The notes beneath the pieces were generated by a model. It was not told the origin of the DNA. It made no database searches and was given only the letters and a program-made list of their open reading frames with translations. Below, piece after piece: positions 7,803 to 17,188 of a stretch of DNA of 64,000 bases. The DNA is from JAXLYX01 sp046351215 (GTDB lineage Bacteria; Myxococcota_A; Polyangia; Polyangiales; Houyiibacteriaceae), in assembly GCA_046351215.1 (NCBI GenBank), contig JAXLYX010000010.1, forward strand, positions 220,146 through 284,145, given 5' to 3'. Position numbers and translations under genes: made by a program. Each line of letters starts with the position of its first letter. The stretch's first letter is position 1.

Positions 7803-10255
7803 GTCCCGTGCCCCTCGTCCGCCTCGAGGCGTCGACGCCCGAGGATCGCGCCGTCCTCGGCGGCAAGGCCGCGGGCCTCGTTCGCTCGCTCCGCGCCGGC
7901 CTCCGCGTCCCGGAAGCCCATTGCATCCCGGTCGGGGTCGAGCCGGGCCCGGAGCTCGACGCCGCGCTCCGCGCGTTCCACGCCTCCTTCGTCGCCGAGC
8001 ATCCGGGCGCCGCTCTCGCCGTGCGTTCGTCCGGCACGGCGGAGGATCTCGAGGACGCCTCGTTCGCCGGCATCTACCGGACGATCCTCGGCGTGCGGAC
8101 GGCCGATGCCTTGCTCGAGGCCGTCCGTTCCTGTCGCGCGGCGTACGACGAGGCCCATGCGGTGGCCTACCGGGAGCGACGCGGCGCCCACACGCGGGGC
8201 GGCATCGCGCTCGTGCTCCAACGCCTGCTCGAGCCGGAGGTCGCGGGCGTGCTGCTCACGGAGAATCCGCAGCGGCCCTTCGCGTCGGAGCTCGTGATCG
8301 AGGCGACGTACGGGCTCGGCGAAGGGCTCGTGAGCGGCAGGATCGATCCCGATCACGTCGTGCGGACACGCGAGGGTCGGATCGTCGAGGACGTGCGAGG
8401 CGAGAAGCGGACGAAGCTCGTCTTCGACGCGGCCCTCGGCGTGGTCGAGCGCGAGGTGCCGGCGGCGGACCGGGCGAGACGTTCGCTCGACGAGGGACAG
8501 CTCGACGAGCTCGCCGCGTTGGCGCGGACGGTCGACGCCCGGCTCGGCGCGCGCGCCGACGTCGAATGGGCCTACGAGAACGGGACTCTCTACGTGCTCC
8601 AGCACCGTCCCATCGTCGGGCTCCCGCCGCGCTCCCCGAGGGTCGTCGCAGCCCGCCAGCTCGGGGACGAGTACCTCTCGGGCTACGGAATGCCCCTCAC
8701 GCGGACCTTCCTCGTGCGCTGGATCCGCGACGTCACCTTCCACGACATGGCTCGGCTGATGGGTCGCGAGGAGCTGCTCGCGCTCGAGCCGATGACGGAG
8801 CACGAGGGCTACTACTACATGAACGGGGCGTATGCGTCGGCGCTCCTCCGCGCGGTGCCGCGCGCGGCGCGCTCGACGGGCCCGGTGCTCTGGTTCCCAC
8901 CGTCGTACCGGCAGCGGATCCTCGAGGAGCCCTTCGAGCCGAAGGCGCTCCTCGGCTACGTGCGCGCGCCGTTCCGGGATCGCGGGGCGCTGCTCCACCG
9001 GAACGTGGCCGAGCTCGAGGCCCATTGCCGCCGGATCGAAGCGACGATCGTCCCTCGTCTCTCGCAGGACTACGGGACGCTCGACGACGGGGAATGGCAG
9101 AGGCAGCTCGACGAGGTCGACGCGTTCGGACGCGAGCACTTCCGCGTGATCCGCTGGGGCATGGCCTACCACGGCCCGCTCCTGCACACGCTCCTCGAGC
9201 GCTTCCTCGCGCGCTTCGCGGACGACGACGGCTCACTCTACGCGACGCTCCTCGGTGGCCTCTCCGGCACCCGCACCGCCGAGATCAACCGCGACCTCCA
9301 CGCGCTCGCGGGCGTCGCACGCACGCTCGGTCTCGACTCCGAGGTCTTCGCCGCCGAGCTCGCGCGCTTCCTCCTGCGGCACGGGCATCGAGGGCCCTCG
9401 CGCGAGATCACCGATCCCCGGTGGAGCGAGACGCCGGAGATCGTCGTCGGGCTCGTGAAGGCGCAGCTCGCCCACGTCGATCCGGCACGCTCGCCTTCGC
9501 GGCTCGAAGAAGCGGCGAGCGAACGTTCGCGCGACGCCGAGCGCCGGGTGCTCTCGCGCCTGCGCGACCCGCTGCGGAAGGCGGCGTTCCGGCTCTTGCT
9601 GCGCTCCACGCGCGAGTACACCCGCTACCGCGAGAACCAGCGCTACCACCTCGACTACGTCCTCGCGCATTGCCGGAAGCTCGTGCTCGAGCAGGCCCGG
9701 CGTCTCGTGGCGCGCGGCGCGCTCGCCACGGCCGACGACGTCTTCCTCCTCGAGGTCGACGAGCTCCGCCGCCTCGCGCGCGGCGCCGCTCCGTGGCCCG
9801 GCCTCGCCGACGCGCTGGAAGCACGGCGTCTGCACTACCTCGCGCATCGTCACCGCATGCCCGCGACGTACCTCTACGACGGCATCGAGACCGAAGGCGA
9901 GCTCGCGGAAGGAGAGCGATCGGCGTCGAGCTCGGAGGGGGCGGGCCAGGGGGCCTCGCGCGGCAAGGCGCTCGGGCGCGCGCGCGTCGCGACCGACCTC
10001 GCCTCGCTCGCCGCGGTGGAGGCGGGCGAGATCCTCGTCGTGCCCTCGATCGATCCGACGTGGACGAACGTCTTCCCCCTCCTCGCGGGCCTCGTCACCG
10101 AGACCGGCGGCTTGCTCGGCCACGGCGCGCTCCTCGCGCGCGAGTACGGCATTCCGGCCGTCTCCGGCGTGAAGCAGGCGACGCAGCGGTTCGCGACCGG
10201 GGACCTGCTCGAGCTCGACGGGACCTCGGGGACCGTGCGGCAGGTGCGGACGTAA
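7799..10255 (+). CDS. PEP-synthase/rifampicin-phosphotransferase-like dikinase
   Basis: An 818-residue protein with an N-terminal PPDK-type ATP-grasp domain (GGKAAGLVRSL near residue 20, then AVRSSGTAEDLEDASFAGIY) to about residue 285. A long helical middle follows, and then a C-terminal swivelling phosphohistidine domain (TETGGLLGHGALLAREYGIP) carrying the expected His. The PEP/pyruvate-binding barrel of true PEP synthase is absent. The architecture therefore matches rifampicin phosphotransferase-type dikinases, which split ATP to AMP and phosphate and phosphorylate a small molecule through a phospho-His. The segment ATADDVFLLEVDEL also resembles that group. The substrate is unknown. The start overlaps the preceding stop (ATGA). 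Confidence 0.85.
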   Translation: MSPVPLVRLEASTPEDRAVLGGKAAGLVRSLRAGLRVPEAHCIPVGVEPGPELDAALRAFHASFVAEHPGAALAVRSSGTAEDLEDASFAGIYRTILGVRTADALLEAVRSCRAAYDEAHAVAYRERRGAHTRGGIALVLQRLLEPEVAGVLLTENPQRPFASELVIEATYGLGEGLVSGRIDPDHVVRTREGRIVEDVRGEKRTKLVFDAALGVVEREVPAADRARRSLDEGQLDELAALARTVDARLGARADVEWAYENGTLYVLQHRPIVGLPPRSPRVVAARQLGDEYLSGYGMPLTRTFLVRWIRDVTFHDMARLMGREELLALEPMTEHEGYYYMNGAYASALLRAVPRAARSTGPVLWFPPSYRQRILEEPFEPKALLGYVRAPFRDRGALLHRNVAELEAHCRRIEATIVPRLSQDYGTLDDGEWQRQLDEVDAFGREHFRVIRWGMAYHGPLLHTLLERFLARFADDDGSLYATLLGGLSGTRTAEINRDLHALAGVARTLGLDSEVFAAELARFLLRHGHRGPSREITDPRWSETPEIVVGLVKAQLAHVDPARSPSRLEEAASERSRDAERRVLSRLRDPLRKAAFRLLLRSTREYTRYRENQRYHLDYVLAHCRKLVLEQARRLVARGALATADDVFLLEVDELRRLARGAAPWPGLADALEARRLHYLAHRHRMPATYLYDGIETEGELAEGERSASSSEGAGQGASRGKALGRARVATDLASLAAVEAGEILVVPSIDPTWTNVFPLLAGLVTETGGLLGHGALLAREYGIPAVSGVKQATQRFATGDLLELDGTSGTVRQVRT

Positions 10256-10277
10256 CGAATCCGCGCCGCGCGGGAGC

Positions 10278-11615
10278 TCACCAGAAGGCGTTGATGCCGA
10301 GGTGCAGTCCGAGCTCGTTCTCCTTGAGCGAGGTCGGGCCCACCGTGATCGTGGAGGCATCGCCCGGCGCGCCGATGCGGACGCCCGCGACCTGCCCGGC
10401 GTAGTGCGTGTACCGCGTCGCCGCCGTGATCGCGTAGGAGACGCTGCTCCCCTCCGTGGTGCGCGGCGTGCCCGGCGGCCGCGAGACGAACGCGATGCCG
10501 AGCGTGCCGCCGAGCCCGTCGACGTCGAGCTGGCCGATCTCGTTCATCTGGCGGTCGGTGTTCATCAGATCCGTGAACAGCCCGACGCCGAGCACGACCT
10601 TCGGGAAGACCGAGATCAGCGCGCCCGCGCGCACGTTCCCCGTCATCTGACGATCGACCGCGAAGGTGGCGGTACGAGCCGGTGAGAGGAATTCCCCGTC
10701 GAGCTCGAGCACGAGCTTCGGCGTCGAATAGGCGATGCCGGCCCGGAGCACCATGGGCTCGGGGACCTGGAAGGTGAAGCCCGACTTCGACACGGTATTC
10801 GTCGTGACGGTCACGTCGCCCGTGGCGCCGTCGGCCGCGCTGTTGAAGCGGACCTCCTCGACCCATTGGAGCACGGCGATCGTCGGCGACGTCAGGGAGG
10901 CTCCGACCCGGACCTTCGGATGGGGCTGCCACTCGACGCCGAAGCTCGCCGCGAGACCTCCGGCGAAGTTGTCGACCTGCTCGTTCTGTTGGACCGATCG
11001 GTCCGGCGTGGCGCCGGTCGAGTCCTGATAGACCGAGCCGAACTGCGTCATGTCGAACCACGAATACGTGGTGAAGTGCACCGACGCGCCGAAGCGGAGC
11101 TCGGGCCTCGGCGTCCAGGCGAGCGCGATCACCGAGTGGTAGCGCGCGCGGGAGACGCTCGCGGCGAGCGCGTTCGTCCCCGTGCCCGTGTCGTAGGGAT
11201 AGTTCTGGACGATCTGGAAGGTGACTTCCTGTTTCGTCGGATTGAAGACGCCGATGCCGAGCGAGAGCTTCGAGCCGACGCTCGCGACGAAGGTCGCGAC
11301 GCGCGGAAGCACGACGACGTCGCTCGTGCCCGACGCCGGCTCGGCGTACCCGGAGGCCTGGAGGATCTCCGGCGCCCGGTACCAGCGCATCGTGTAGCCG
11401 GCGCCGCTCACGGCGATCGAGGCGCGATCGTGCTCCGCCAGCGTGATGCCGGCCGGGTTGTACCACATCGACGCGCCACCCCGACTCGTCGCGGTGACGG
11501 CGCCGCCCATGAGGTTCGCCTGATCGCCGAGGAGCACGCCCTGCCCGAGCTCCGCGCGCGCGGAGGCGATCGGGGCGAGGAGGAGGAGGAGCGCGGCGAG
11601 CCGGACGAGGCGCAT
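10278..11615 (-). CDS. FadL/OmpP1-type outer-membrane transporter
   Basis: A 445-residue outer-membrane barrel of the FadL family, which takes up hydrophobic compounds such as long-chain fatty acids. It has an N-terminal signal peptide (LAALLLLLAPIASARA) and the family's early NLMGGAVTATSRGGASMWYNPAG segment, the plug region. Beta strands continue to the C-terminal LHLGINAFW, ending in Trp as barrels do. It is downstream of a sulfatase on the same strand but separated by a hairpin, so co-transcription is uncertain. It ends 22 bp from the convergent dikinase gene. Confidence 0.88.
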   Translation of the reverse strand: MRLVRLAALLLLLAPIASARAELGQGVLLGDQANLMGGAVTATSRGGASMWYNPAGITLAEHDRASIAVSGAGYTMRWYRAPEILQASGYAEPASGTSDVVVLPRVATFVASVGSKLSLGIGVFNPTKQEVTFQIVQNYPYDTGTGTNALAASVSRARYHSVIALAWTPRPELRFGASVHFTTYSWFDMTQFGSVYQDSTGATPDRSVQQNEQVDNFAGGLAASFGVEWQPHPKVRVGASLTSPTIAVLQWVEEVRFNSAADGATGDVTVTTNTVSKSGFTFQVPEPMVLRAGIAYSTPKLVLELDGEFLSPARTATFAVDRQMTGNVRAGALISVFPKVVLGVGLFTDLMNTDRQMNEIGQLDVDGLGGTLGIAFVSRPPGTPRTTEGSSVSYAITAATRYTHYAGQVAGVRIGAPGDASTITVGPTSLKENELGLHLGINAFW

Positions 11616-11646
11616 GGGGCGGGATGGTAGCTCGATTGCAAGCGAA

Positions 11647-11686
11647 GAGGCCGTCCCGACCCCCGCGAAGAGGAAGGAACGGCCTC
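11647..11686 (-). terminator. Inverted repeat between sulfatase and FadL genes
   Basis: GAGGCCGT (11647-11654) and ACGGCCTC (11679-11686) are perfect 8-bp arms around a 24-base loop. They lie just after the sulfatase stop and before the FadL start. There is no clear T-run on the transcribed strand. It may be a terminator or attenuator; the long loop lowers confidence. Confidence 0.35.
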
Positions 11687-11703
11687 CGGGGCCCGGGGGC
11701 CGC

Positions 11704-13119
11704 TCAATGGGTGGCGATCGTCACCTGTCGGATGGTGCCGGTGAAGGCGTTCTCGCGTTGGCGATAGCCGGTCGTGACCGCGGTTCCGGTGTCGACGCCG
11801 ACGTCGGCCGATTCATCCGTCGAGAAGGCGTTCGCCTGCGTATGCGCGACGCTTCCCCGCGCGACTTCTTCTTCGCCGACGAAGAGGATGCCCGTGCCGC
11901 CACGACCGGGACCGCCGCCCTCGTACTGGAACTCGAAGCGGACGGTCACGTGCCCCTGCGGGAGCGGGCGCCGGGCCGTGATCGTATAGGTCTCGCGCGC
12001 GAGCCAGTTGTAGGCGAAGGCGAGCTTGCCGCCCGTGACGTAGAGGCTCCATCCGCCGAAGCGGCCGCCCTGCGCGAGGATCACGCCCTCGGTGCGTCCG
12101 CGCGGCAGGTCGAGCTCCGCCGTGATCGTGAAGGAGTGGTTCTTCGTGTTGAGGAAGGCGTTCTCCGTCATGCCCGTCATGCCCGGGTAGACGGTGAGCG
12201 AGGTCCGGCCCCCCATCACGTCGGGCCGCCCCGCGAGCGCGGGATTCAGCCGCTCGATGCTCCGATCGTCGATCGGGAGCACGTGGTAGCGCTCGGCCTC
12301 GCGGAGGAAGAGCGCCTGCAGCTCGGCGAGCTTCTCGGGGTTCTGCGCGGCGAGGTCGTGAGCCTGCGAGAAGTCCTCGCTCACGTGGTAGAGCTCCCAG
12401 ACGTCCTCGGTGAGCGGATGCCGCGGCGCGTGTTCCCACGGCGCCTTGTGGATCGTCCCGGCGAACCAACCGTCGTGGTAGATGCCACGGTTGCCGATCA
12501 TCTCGAAGTACTGGGTCGGATGCGTGGTCGGCGCGTCCGGATGGTCGAAGGTGTAGAGCATGCTCGTGCCTTCCATCGGATGCTGCACGATGCCGTCGAC
12601 CGTGCGCGGCTCGGGGAGGCCCGTCGCCTCGAGGATCGTCGGCGCGACGTCGATCACGTGGTGGAACTGCGAGCGGAGCCCGCCGCGGCCCTCGGTGATG
12701 CGCGCGGGCCAGTGGATGACCATGCCGTTGCGCGTGCCGCCGAAGTTCGACGCGACCTGCTTCGTCCAGGTGAAGGGCGTGTTGCCCGCGACGGCCCAAC
12801 CGGCCGCGAAGTGGTTGTTGCCCTCGGGGCCGCCGAGCTGGTCGATCACCGCGAGCTGCTGCTCGAGCGTCTCGGGCACGCCGTTGAAGTAGGCCATCTC
12901 GTTGAAGAGGCCGCTCATGCCGCCCTCGGCGCTCGAGCCGTTGTCGCCGACGAGGAAGACGAGCAGGGTGTTGTCCATCTCGCCCGTCGCCTCGAGCGCC
13001 TCGACGAGGCGCCCGATCTCGTGGTCCGTGTGCTCGCCGAAGCCCGCGAAGACCTCCATCTGGCGCGCGAAGAGCCGCTTCTGGTCCGGCGTCAGCGAGT
13101 CCCACGCGGGGATCGCCTC
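11704..13119. repeat. Inverted near-identical copy of 1-1416
   Basis: The 3' portions of the two sulfatase genes form an inverted repeat of at least 1.4 kb that continues past the left window edge. By-eye protein identity is about 90% and long nucleotide runs are identical. About 10.3 kb of unrelated genes lie between the arms. The extent given assumes an ungapped alignment from the stop codons. Confidence 0.8.
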
Positions 13120-14142
13120 CGGCTTCGGCGCGAGGTCGGTGCCCGGCGGGATCACGCCGAGCTCGAGCTGCCGGCGGTAGGTCCGCTCGCGGAGCGCGTC
13201 CCAGCCGTCGTCGAAGCGGCCGCGGTAGCGGTCGATGTACTCGCGCGGCGCGTGGTGCGGCGCGTGCGTCGCGCCGGTCGCGAAGTACATGAAGAAGGGC
13301 TTGTCCGGCGTCATCGCGTTCTGCGCGCGCATCCAGGAGATCGCCTGGTCGGTCATGTCCGTCGTGAAGTGGTAGCCAGGACGGTTCGGCGGCTCGATGC
13401 GGCGGGTGTCGTCGTAGATCGCCGGCACCCACTGATTGGTTTCACCTCCGATGAACCCGTAGAAGCGCTCGAAGCCCGAGCCCGTCGGCCATCGCTCGAA
13501 GGGGCCCGAGACGCTGACCTCCCAGGGCGCCGTCTCGTGGTACTTGCCGAACGCCGCGGTGTTGTAGCCGTTCAGCTTCAGGATCTCGGCGAGCGGCGTG
13601 ATGTCCTGCGGACGCCGACCCGTGTTGCCCGGGAAGGCCGTCGCCGTCTCCATGATCGTACCGGTGTTCGTCGAGTGGTGGTTGCGGCCGTTGAGCAGCG
13701 CCATCCGCGTCGGCGAGCAGAGCGAGGTCGTATGGAAGGTGTTGTAGCGGAGGCCGTTCCGCGCGAGGCGGTCGAGCGTCGGCATGCGGATCGGGCCGCC
13801 GAACGTCTCCGAGTGGCCGAAGCCGATGTCGTCGATCATGACGAGCACGACGTTCGGCGCGCCCTCGGGCGGCTTCACCTCGAAGCGCGGCGGCGGCGTG
13901 GCGTTGCGGGCGTCGAGGATGTTCGACGTCGGGGGGATGGGCTCGCGGATCGGCAAGGAGGTCCGATCGAGGCCGCCGACCGGGGCCCGTGCCGGGGGCT
14001 CCGCGACCGCCTGCGGCGCCTGGGCCGCCGCGGTGGACTCACCGCCGGATGCGACCGGCGGGCACGGCGCCTCCTCGGCGGCGCAAGCGAACGCTCCCAT
14101 TCCCAGCCCGAGGGCCAGGACCCACCATCGACTCCGCCGCAT
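11704..14142 (-). CDS. Sulfatase (arylsulfatase family), secreted or lipoprotein
   Basis: An 812-residue complete sulfatase. Cys142 in CSPTR (142-146) is the CxPxR residue that becomes formylglycine. VVLVMIDDIGFG (about 98-109) supplies the calcium-binding aspartates, and NGRNHHSTNTG, GKYHE and ATHAPHHAP follow as family segments. A signal sequence with Cys20 (GMGAFAC) is present and is followed by a Pro/Ala linker, suggesting a lipoprotein. The last 200 residues form a beta-sandwich-like domain. It lies upstream of the FadL gene on the same strand. The whole region downstream of residue 340 is about 90% identical to the partial gene at 1-1416, in inverted orientation. Confidence 0.95.
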   Translation of the reverse strand: MRRSRWWVLALGLGMGAFACAAEEAPCPPVASGGESTAAAQAPQAVAEPPARAPVGGLDRTSLPIREPIPPTSNILDARNATPPPRFEVKPPEGAPNVVLVMIDDIGFGHSETFGGPIRMPTLDRLARNGLRYNTFHTTSLCSPTRMALLNGRNHHSTNTGTIMETATAFPGNTGRRPQDITPLAEILKLNGYNTAAFGKYHETAPWEVSVSGPFERWPTGSGFERFYGFIGGETNQWVPAIYDDTRRIEPPNRPGYHFTTDMTDQAISWMRAQNAMTPDKPFFMYFATGATHAPHHAPREYIDRYRGRFDDGWDALRERTYRRQLELGVIPPGTDLAPKPEAIPAWDSLTPDQKRLFARQMEVFAGFGEHTDHEIGRLVEALEATGEMDNTLLVFLVGDNGSSAEGGMSGLFNEMAYFNGVPETLEQQLAVIDQLGGPEGNNHFAAGWAVAGNTPFTWTKQVASNFGGTRNGMVIHWPARITEGRGGLRSQFHHVIDVAPTILEATGLPEPRTVDGIVQHPMEGTSMLYTFDHPDAPTTHPTQYFEMIGNRGIYHDGWFAGTIHKAPWEHAPRHPLTEDVWELYHVSEDFSQAHDLAAQNPEKLAELQALFLREAERYHVLPIDDRSIERLNPALAGRPDVMGGRTSLTVYPGMTGMTENAFLNTKNHSFTITAELDLPRGRTEGVILAQGGRFGGWSLYVTGGKLAFAYNWLARETYTITARRPLPQGHVTVRFEFQYEGGGPGRGGTGILFVGEEEVARGSVAHTQANAFSTDESADVGVDTGTAVTTGYRQRENAFTGTIRQVTIATH

Positions 14143-14206
14143 GCAGTACCTCCTGAACGCGCGTGTTACGTCGAATCGGCGGGAAAGTCGACACCCAGGG
14201 GGGTGC

Positions 14207-15646
14207 TCAGCGGGGGCGGGCGCGCATCCGGGCCATCGCCCGGTCGAGGGCCCGCTCGATCCGCGTCTGGTCGCGGAGACGCGGCAGGAGAGGCCAGGTC
14301 GCCCGCTGGCCCTCGAGGACGTGGCGTTCGAGCTCGGCCCGCGAGATGTTCGAGAAGGTCCGGACGAGCGCGAGCGGACGCAGGCGCGGATGGATGTCGA
14401 TGTCCCCGCCGTAGGTCTGGTCGACGAGGGCGTGCGCGAGATCGATCGGCGCGAAGAGCGGTGTCGGCGCGAGCGCCTTCCGGACGAGACCGAGGTCGTG
14501 GGCCACGCGCACCCGGACCGACGAGACGGCCGCGTCGAGGACGAAGGGCACGAGGCCGCGCCTCCTCACGACGCGCTTGAGCGGCGCGACGTGCGGGTTC
14601 ACCTGGCTGACGATGAAGTGGTTCACGCCGTGGAGCCGCCCGAGACGGCGCGTCGGCACGTCGCCCTTGAAGGTCCCGTCGATCCAGGTCTCGGTCCCCA
14701 TGTAGGGCGCGATCCGGCCGGAGGGATCCTTCTGCTCGAGGATCACGGGGGGGAACGCGCCCGGCACGGCGCTCGACGCCATCGCGGCGCTGAGGAGCGT
14801 GACGTTCGGCGCGTTCAGGTAGCAGAGGATGCGCGGCTTCTGGCGCTGACGCGTGGGCGAGACGGAGACGTTCACGATTCGGCCCGAGCGCGCGTGCGCC
14901 TCCTCGAACGTGTAGTCGCCGTTGTTGTGGAGGATCACCTCGCGGAGCCGGCTCGGATCGAAGGTGCTCTTCCGCTCGATCATCTCCCGGGGCGAATTCA
15001 TCCGGAGCGCGTCCGTGCGGAGCGCGCCGAGGTCGGCGAAGAGGGAGCGGAGCTCGTCGTCCGTCCGCGCGCCGATGCCGCAGGCGACCATCGCGCCCAT
15101 CGACGCCCCCGAGAGGACCTTGGGCAGGAGCCCCTCCTCGAAGAGGGCCTTCATGACGCCGACGTGGAAGAAGCCGAGGCTCGCGCCCCCGGAGAGCAAG
15201 AGCGCGGAGCGACCGAAGACGTGGAAGGCGCGCTCGAAGCGCTCGAGCGTGAGCGCCGGATCGAGGCCGGTCTCGTCGGGATGGGAGAGCCAGTCGATGG
15301 CGGCCTCGGCCTCGTCCCAGAACCGTTCGACGAGCGTCTTCGTCCCGAGGAGGGAGGCCTCGTAGAGGCTCGGCTCCGAGAGCTCGCCCTGATGGCGATA
15401 GAGAGCCTCCTCGAGGAAGGGCACGAGGGCGGCCGCGTTCCGCGTCTCGCGGAGGCGCGCGAGCTCGTCCGTGTGCTCCCGGAGGAGGCGCGCGTCGTAG
15501 ACGGAGGACTCGTCGTCGACACGCCAGGCGTCGGCGCCCGTCGAGTGCTCGAGCTCCGTGGCCGCGGCGCGGAATTCCTCGAGCGTCGTGGCGCGCGCGA
15601 CGGCGGTGAAGGGCTCGGTGAGGACGGGGAGGCCGAGGAAACGCAT
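14207..15646 (-). CDS. Patatin-like phospholipase with DUF3336-type N-terminus
   Basis: A 479-residue lipase of the patatin family with a Ser-Asp dyad. The oxyanion loop is SGGASLGFFHVG (about 152-163), the nucleophile is Ser182 in GASMG, and the acid is the Asp in WIDGTFKGD, a DGT variant of the usual DG[A/G]. The N-terminal 140 residues look like the DUF3336 region found in triacylglycerol lipases such as yeast Tgl3/4/5 and bacterial relatives. No signal peptide, so it is probably cytoplasmic or lipid-droplet associated. It is followed on the same strand by the sulfatase gene and preceded (63 bp) by a wax-ester synthase, suggesting neutral-lipid turnover. Confidence 0.92.
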   Translation of the reverse strand: MRFLGLPVLTEPFTAVARATTLEEFRAAATELEHSTGADAWRVDDESSVYDARLLREHTDELARLRETRNAAALVPFLEEALYRHQGELSEPSLYEASLLGTKTLVERFWDEAEAAIDWLSHPDETGLDPALTLERFERAFHVFGRSALLLSGGASLGFFHVGVMKALFEEGLLPKVLSGASMGAMVACGIGARTDDELRSLFADLGALRTDALRMNSPREMIERKSTFDPSRLREVILHNNGDYTFEEAHARSGRIVNVSVSPTRQRQKPRILCYLNAPNVTLLSAAMASSAVPGAFPPVILEQKDPSGRIAPYMGTETWIDGTFKGDVPTRRLGRLHGVNHFIVSQVNPHVAPLKRVVRRRGLVPFVLDAAVSSVRVRVAHDLGLVRKALAPTPLFAPIDLAHALVDQTYGGDIDIHPRLRPLALVRTFSNISRAELERHVLEGQRATWPLLPRLRDQTRIERALDRAMARMRARPR

Positions 15647-15709
15647 GGCGACGGGAGAGTGACCTCTCGGCGCGGCCCGCGCACGCGGCCACCGCGCCGT
15701 GGGGGGATG

Positions 15710-17128
15710 CTACGGGGAGCGCGTGCTCTGCTCGGAGGCGGCGTCGGCGAGGCGCCGGAGCTCGACGAGCTCGGCGGCGATCCCGTTCGCGAGCGTCGCG
15801 ACGTCGGGCGCGTGATCGTAGTCGCCGGTGATGCCGAACGAGAGCGTCCCGGCGTACGAGAGGATGGCGATGCCCGTACGGAGACCTTGGTAGATGGGCA
15901 CGTAGGGATAGCTCTCGAGCATCCGTCGGCCGAGGCAGTAGAGCGGTACGGGAGGCCCCGGGACGTTCGTGGTCACGGTGTTGAGCGAGCGCTGCGGGAG
16001 CTGGTGCATGAGCCGCGCGACGAGCCGGGTGATCGGGCCCACGAGCATCGGGGGCGCGAGGTTCCCGATGTCCGTCACCCACTCGCCGGCCTCGGCCATG
16101 TTCGACGCTTTGAGCTCCGACATCTGGTTCTTCACGGCCTCGAGGCGCGCGACGGGGTCGGCGAGGTGGACCGGCAGGTCGCAGATCAGGGCCGAGACCC
16201 GATTGTCGAGGATGCCGTGGGCGTCCCCCGCCCGCACCGAGACCGGGACGAGGGAGCGCACGACCGCACGGTCGGCGTCCTCGTTCCGCGCGAGGAGCAG
16301 GGCGCGGTACCCGCCCGCGATGGCCGAGAGCACGACGTCGTTGAGCGTCCCTCCGAACGCCTTCCGGACGAGCTTCACGTCCGCGATGCTCCCGCTCGCG
16401 TGGGCGTAGATCCGGTGGGTGCCGATCGGTCCCTCGATCGAGAGCGCTCGGGTCGGCGCGAGCCGCTTCGCGAAGGTGACGAGCCCCTCGCTCGTCTTCA
16501 GCACGGCGACCTTGGCCTCGTCCGGATGCTCGAGTCCGTGCCGGATCTTCTCGACCCAGCCGGCCGCGTCGTCACGGAGCCCCGTGAGCGCGTCCTTCAC
16601 CATCTCGAGGCTCGTGGGCTCCGGCGCGGGCGACCAGGGCACGGGCTCCGCCACCGCGGCGTCCTGCTCGAAGTCGAGCATCACGGCCAGGAGGTCGATG
16701 CCGGAGACTCCGTCGACCATGCAGTGGTGCACCTTCGAGAGCAGGGCCCAGCGGCCGTCGGCGAGGCCCTCGACGACCCAGCTCTCCCAGAGCGGCTTCT
16801 CGCGATCGAGGGTCGAGCTCATGACGCGGCCGACCAGCGCGCAGAGCTCCTCGTCCCCGCCCGGCGACGGGATGGCCGTGCCTCGGACGTGGTACGCGAG
16901 GTCGAAGTGGGGGTCGTCGACCCAGACCGGACGACCGACCTCGAAGGGGAGGACCCGGATCCGCTGCCGGTAGCGCGGAATGCGATGGAGCTTCGAGGCG
17001 AGGAGCTTCCGGACGTCCTCGGCCTTCGGGGCCGGCCCCTCGAAGATCGAGACGCAGGCGATGTGCATCGGCGAGCTCCGATCCTCGAGATGCAGGAACT
17101 CGGCATCGAGCAGGCTCAGACGTTCCAT
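15710..17128 (-). CDS. Wax-ester synthase / diacylglycerol acyltransferase (WS/DGAT)
   Basis: A 472-residue acyltransferase that esterifies fatty alcohols or diacylglycerol with acyl-CoA to make storage lipids. The active-site motif is HHCMVDG (residues 134-140), a perfect HHxxxDG. The N-terminus MERLSLLDAEFLHLED is typical of the family, as are the late NVPGPPVPLYCLG and the TGIAILSYAGTLSFG segments. Length is normal. It is upstream of the patatin lipase on the same strand, pairing synthesis and hydrolysis of neutral lipid. Inner-membrane or lipid-droplet association is known for the family and assumed here. Confidence 0.95.
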   Translation of the reverse strand: MERLSLLDAEFLHLEDRSSPMHIACVSIFEGPAPKAEDVRKLLASKLHRIPRYRQRIRVLPFEVGRPVWVDDPHFDLAYHVRGTAIPSPGGDEELCALVGRVMSSTLDREKPLWESWVVEGLADGRWALLSKVHHCMVDGVSGIDLLAVMLDFEQDAAVAEPVPWSPAPEPTSLEMVKDALTGLRDDAAGWVEKIRHGLEHPDEAKVAVLKTSEGLVTFAKRLAPTRALSIEGPIGTHRIYAHASGSIADVKLVRKAFGGTLNDVVLSAIAGGYRALLLARNEDADRAVVRSLVPVSVRAGDAHGILDNRVSALICDLPVHLADPVARLEAVKNQMSELKASNMAEAGEWVTDIGNLAPPMLVGPITRLVARLMHQLPQRSLNTVTTNVPGPPVPLYCLGRRMLESYPYVPIYQGLRTGIAILSYAGTLSFGITGDYDHAPDVATLANGIAAELVELRRLADAASEQSTRSP

Positions 17129-17188
17129 GGTCGCTCCCCGGGGGCCCCCGCCCCGTGACGAGGGAGGTACACACCAGCCCCCGCGTTG

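Noticed and set aside
7684..10404. 906-codon plus-strand frame overlapping the dikinase gene
   Set aside because: It is the +1 frame of the dikinase-like gene, with an Arg/Gly/Pro-rich composition and no recognisable domains.
17140..17151. CGGGGGCCCCCG palindrome near the WS/DGAT start
   Set aside because: No loop, no T-run, and such GC-only palindromes are expected at this GC content.
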